A stretch of DNA of 64,000 nucleotides. Source: JBBPYC01 sp038200275. Its GTDB lineage: Bacteria > Pseudomonadota > Gammaproteobacteria > Burkholderiales > Burkholderiaceae_C. The stretch is from positions 1 through 64,000 of the forward strand of contig JBBPYC010000042.1 of NCBI GenBank assembly GCA_038200275.1. Reading direction: 5' to 3'. Positions 61,978-64,000 of this stretch are shown here, one piece after another (the stretch's first letter is position 1; each line of letters starts with the position of its first letter). A program made the position numbers and the translations under genes. The notes beneath the pieces are model-generated. The model had not been told where the DNA came from. It saw nothing but the letters and a program-made list of their open reading frames with translations, and made no database searches.

Positions 61978-62108
61978 GCGCGCGAGAATAACAGTCGCAT
62001 GCCAACGCTTGTTGCGCCTCGGACGTTGCGGGTTCGGCCGCCGTTGATCCAGCGATTCGGCCTTGCTGACTTCCTCTTTGGTTGACTTCCCCTGCAAAGG
62101 TTTTGCTC

Positions 62109-63098
62109 ATGATCCGTTGCGTCGCTGTGTCTGCTGGTTTGTCGTTGCTTGCTGCGCTGCTGCTCGCTGCAAGCGCCCAAGCCCAGGCCCAGTTCGCCCC
62201 GTACCCGAATCAGGCCATCCGGTTGCTGGTGCCGTTCGCGGCCGGCGGCAGTTCCGACATCGTGGCGCGCGCCATTGCTGATCCGCTGGGCAAGGCGATC
62301 GGCACCTCGGTCATTGTGGAAAACCGCAGTGGCGGCGGCGGGGCGGTCGGTGCAGCGGAGACGGCCAGGGCGACGCCGGACGGCTACTCGCTTGGCGTTG
62401 CAACCGTGTCGACCACGGCCACGATCCCCGCGATCAATCCGAAGGTGCCATACGACCCCATCGTTGACTTCACGCCGATCATCAACATTGCGGCTGTGCC
62501 GAGCGTACTGGCCGTAAACCCCTCGTTCCCAGCGAAAGACCTGGCCGGCTTGCTGGCGGAACTCAAACGCAACCCGTCGAAGTACGCGTTCGCCACGGCG
62601 AGCACCGGCGGTAGCGGGCACCTGCAGATGGAATTGTTCAAAAGCCTGACCGGCACCGCGATCATGCACGTGCCGTACCGGGGCTCCGGCCTCGCGTTGA
62701 ACGACACGGTGGCTGGCCAAGTACCGATGATCTTCGACAACCTGCCGTCCACTTTGCCGTTCATCAAGGACGGTCGGCTGGTGGCGATTGCGATCACTGC
62801 ACCCGCGCGCCAGTCGTCGTTGCCGAACGTGCCGACGTTCAAGGAAGCGGGTCTGGAGCCCATGAACCGGATGGCGTACTACGGCTTGTACGGGCCGAAG
62901 AACCTGTCGGCCGAGATTGTCAACAAGATCCATGCGGGCGTGAAGACCGCACTGGCGGACCCGGCCGTGCGCGAACGCCTCGAAGGCGCTGGCGCGCTGA
63001 CCGTCGGCAACACGCCGGCCCAATTCGCGCAGCAGATCAAGGACACGTTGGCGGTCTACAAAAAAGTGGTTGCCGACGCGAAACCCAAGCTCGACTGA
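62109..63098 (+). CDS. Tripartite tricarboxylate transporter (Bug family) substrate-binding protein
   Basis: A 329-residue periplasmic binding protein. The signal peptide is MIRCVAVSAGLSLLAALLLAASAQAQA. The mature N terminus YPNQAIRLLVPFAAGGSSDIVARAIADPLGKAIGTSVIVENRSGGGGAVGA is the signature of the Bug/TctC family, very numerous in Burkholderiales. It normally works with TctA/TctB membrane proteins, which are not encoded nearby, so it is an orphan receptor. The substrate cannot be predicted. Confidence 0.95.
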   Translation: MIRCVAVSAGLSLLAALLLAASAQAQAQFAPYPNQAIRLLVPFAAGGSSDIVARAIADPLGKAIGTSVIVENRSGGGGAVGAAETARATPDGYSLGVATVSTTATIPAINPKVPYDPIVDFTPIINIAAVPSVLAVNPSFPAKDLAGLLAELKRNPSKYAFATASTGGSGHLQMELFKSLTGTAIMHVPYRGSGLALNDTVAGQVPMIFDNLPSTLPFIKDGRLVAIAITAPARQSSLPNVPTFKEAGLEPMNRMAYYGLYGPKNLSAEIVNKIHAGVKTALADPAVRERLEGAGALTVGNTPAQFAQQIKDTLAVYKKVVADAKPKLD

Positions 63099-63116
63099 GA
63101 ACGCAGTCGCTTCGGA

Positions 63117-63992
63117 TCAGCTGGTGGTTCGGCGCATCTGATCGGCAGCGAACAGCTCGTTGAGCACGCGCCCGGAAGCGGCATCGGCCAAGCCGTCGAA
63201 CCGCCCATCGGCCAGCGCCGTCGCGGCCCGCATGACACCGCCCCAGGCAGTTCGTGCCAGCGCGCCGCCAGTGCTGATGCGCCGCACGCCGAGTTCGGCG
63301 ATCGCTGCCACGGTCAGGTCGCTGGTCCAGCCCACGAGCAGATTCACTGGCTTGGGTGACACCGCAGCCACCACCGCCGCAATCTCTTCACGCGTGCGGA
63401 TGCCGGGCGCGTACAGGCAGTCGGCGCCGGCTTGCGCATAGGCTTTGAGCCGCGCGATCGTTTCCTCCAGATCCGGACGGCCGAACAGAAAGCATTCGGC
63501 GCGACCGACCAGCAAGGTGTCACCACCCGCCGCGTCGATCGCCCGACGCGCAGCACGCATGCGCTCGGTGGCTTCATCAACCGAAAACAGTGGATGCGCG
63601 GCATCGCCGGTTGAGTCTTCGATCGACAATCCCGCAACGCCGGCTTCAACGGCCAGCCCCACGCTGATTGCCAGCTCTGCCGAACTGGCCGCGAAGCCGC
63701 TTTCGAAATCCGCATTTACCGGCAAGTCGGTCGCCGCGACCAATTCGGCCAGATGCGCAATCGCCATTTCGCGCGTGATGCCGTTGTCTGGATGGCCACG
63801 CGTCCAGGCGAAGCCCGAGCTGGTCGACGCCAGCGCCTTGAAGCCCAGGCTCTGCAGGTAACGCGCGCTGCCGATGTCCCAGGGATTGGGCAGTACGAAG
63901 CAGCCACCTTGGTGGAGCGCGTGGAACGTGCGCCGCTTGTCGGCGATGGAGGCGGTCGGGTTGGTGAATGGGTTGGCGCAAGGGTTCTGCAT
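63117..63992 (-). CDS. Isocitrate lyase/PEP mutase family enzyme
   Basis: A 291-residue TIM-barrel enzyme that breaks or moves C-C or C-P bonds of small 2-hydroxy or oxo acids. It shows the group's LPNPWDIGSARYLQSLGFKALASTSSGFAW, the metal-binding DFESGF (about 89-94), GLSIEDSTGD and LVGRAECFLFGRPDLEETIARLKAYAQAGADCLYAPG. It resembles the oxaloacetate decarboxylase / 2-methylisocitrate lyase-like branch. The ATG at 63992 is inside the window. It is convergent with the Bug-type gene. Confidence 0.9.
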   Translation of the reverse strand: MQNPCANPFTNPTASIADKRRTFHALHQGGCFVLPNPWDIGSARYLQSLGFKALASTSSGFAWTRGHPDNGITREMAIAHLAELVAATDLPVNADFESGFAASSAELAISVGLAVEAGVAGLSIEDSTGDAAHPLFSVDEATERMRAARRAIDAAGGDTLLVGRAECFLFGRPDLEETIARLKAYAQAGADCLYAPGIRTREEIAAVVAAVSPKPVNLLVGWTSDLTVAAIAELGVRRISTGGALARTAWGGVMRAATALADGRFDGLADAASGRVLNELFAADQMRRTTS

Positions 63993-64000
63993 GATGAGGC

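Overview
The window is a contiguous piece of a high-GC bacterial chromosome. It most likely comes from a betaproteobacterium of the order Burkholderiales, Comamonadaceae-like. The supporting signs are: an EF-P with arginine at position 32 next to its rhamnosyltransferase gene earP; the order hupB, tRNA-Val, ppiD; the order surE, pcm, nlpD; an assimilatory sulfate cluster with a DUF934 gene and an iron-sulfur APS reductase; Bug-type solute-binding and AEC transporters; and a stand-alone NADPH-ferredoxin reductase beside fdxA. The species is not identifiable from what I can see. No prophage, CRISPR array, rRNA operon or plasmid function was found.

Layout. 1-4 kb: the 3' part of a long DUF349 protein and an AEC permease. 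4-12.3 kb: housekeeping genes, namely efp and earP (minus strand), a methyltransferase, uvrC, pgsA, a DMT exporter, a tartrate dehydrogenase-like enzyme, hupB and tRNA-Val. 12.3-18.6 kb: ppiD, tRNA-His, a three-PAS GGDEF/EAL protein and a quinone-reductase-like enzyme. 18.7-22.7 kb: surE-pcm-nlpD. rpoS, the usual next gene, is missing there; its place holds a hairpin, the decayed tail of an Asp/Glu racemase gene and a Tat-type lipoprotein. 23-31 kb: small hypotheticals, a GNAT, a methyltransferase, an ABC-F ATPase, rlmB and an aldo/keto reductase. 31-33.6 kb is the most eroded stretch: a frameshifted cupin gene, a split chromate transporter, and an internally deleted IS481-family element with both inverted repeats kept and CTAG on each side. 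33.6-38.7 kb: a serine hydrolase-META fusion, small membrane proteins, an SDR and an NDH-2-like dehydrogenase. 38.8-43.8 kb: a TetR-controlled tripartite drug efflux operon (regulator, DHA2 MFS pump, HlyD adaptor, NodT outer-membrane channel) with repeated candidate operators.

44.9-49.9 kb is the most unusual part. It holds an Rnk-like factor behind a hairpin that hides its ribosome-binding site, a tandem universal stress protein, a free-standing protein resembling only the C-terminal domain of EF-G, a 69-residue protein, a fusion of a HAD-IIB phosphatase to a HerA/DUF87-like P-loop ATPase, and a second universal stress protein. I regard this as the best candidate for an undescribed stress or dormancy module. 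Everything about its joint function is inference.

50-57.7 kb: fdxA with its flavoprotein reductase, then an overlapping minus-strand sulfate assimilation operon (TauE-like permease, cysI, DUF934, cysH, cysD, cysN). 57.8-64 kb: amiC with tsaE, queG, a second AEC permease, a Bug-type binding protein and a PEP mutase/isocitrate lyase family enzyme. The degenerate LytM protein NlpD and the amidase AmiC, both in this window, are a known activator-enzyme pair in other proteobacteria.
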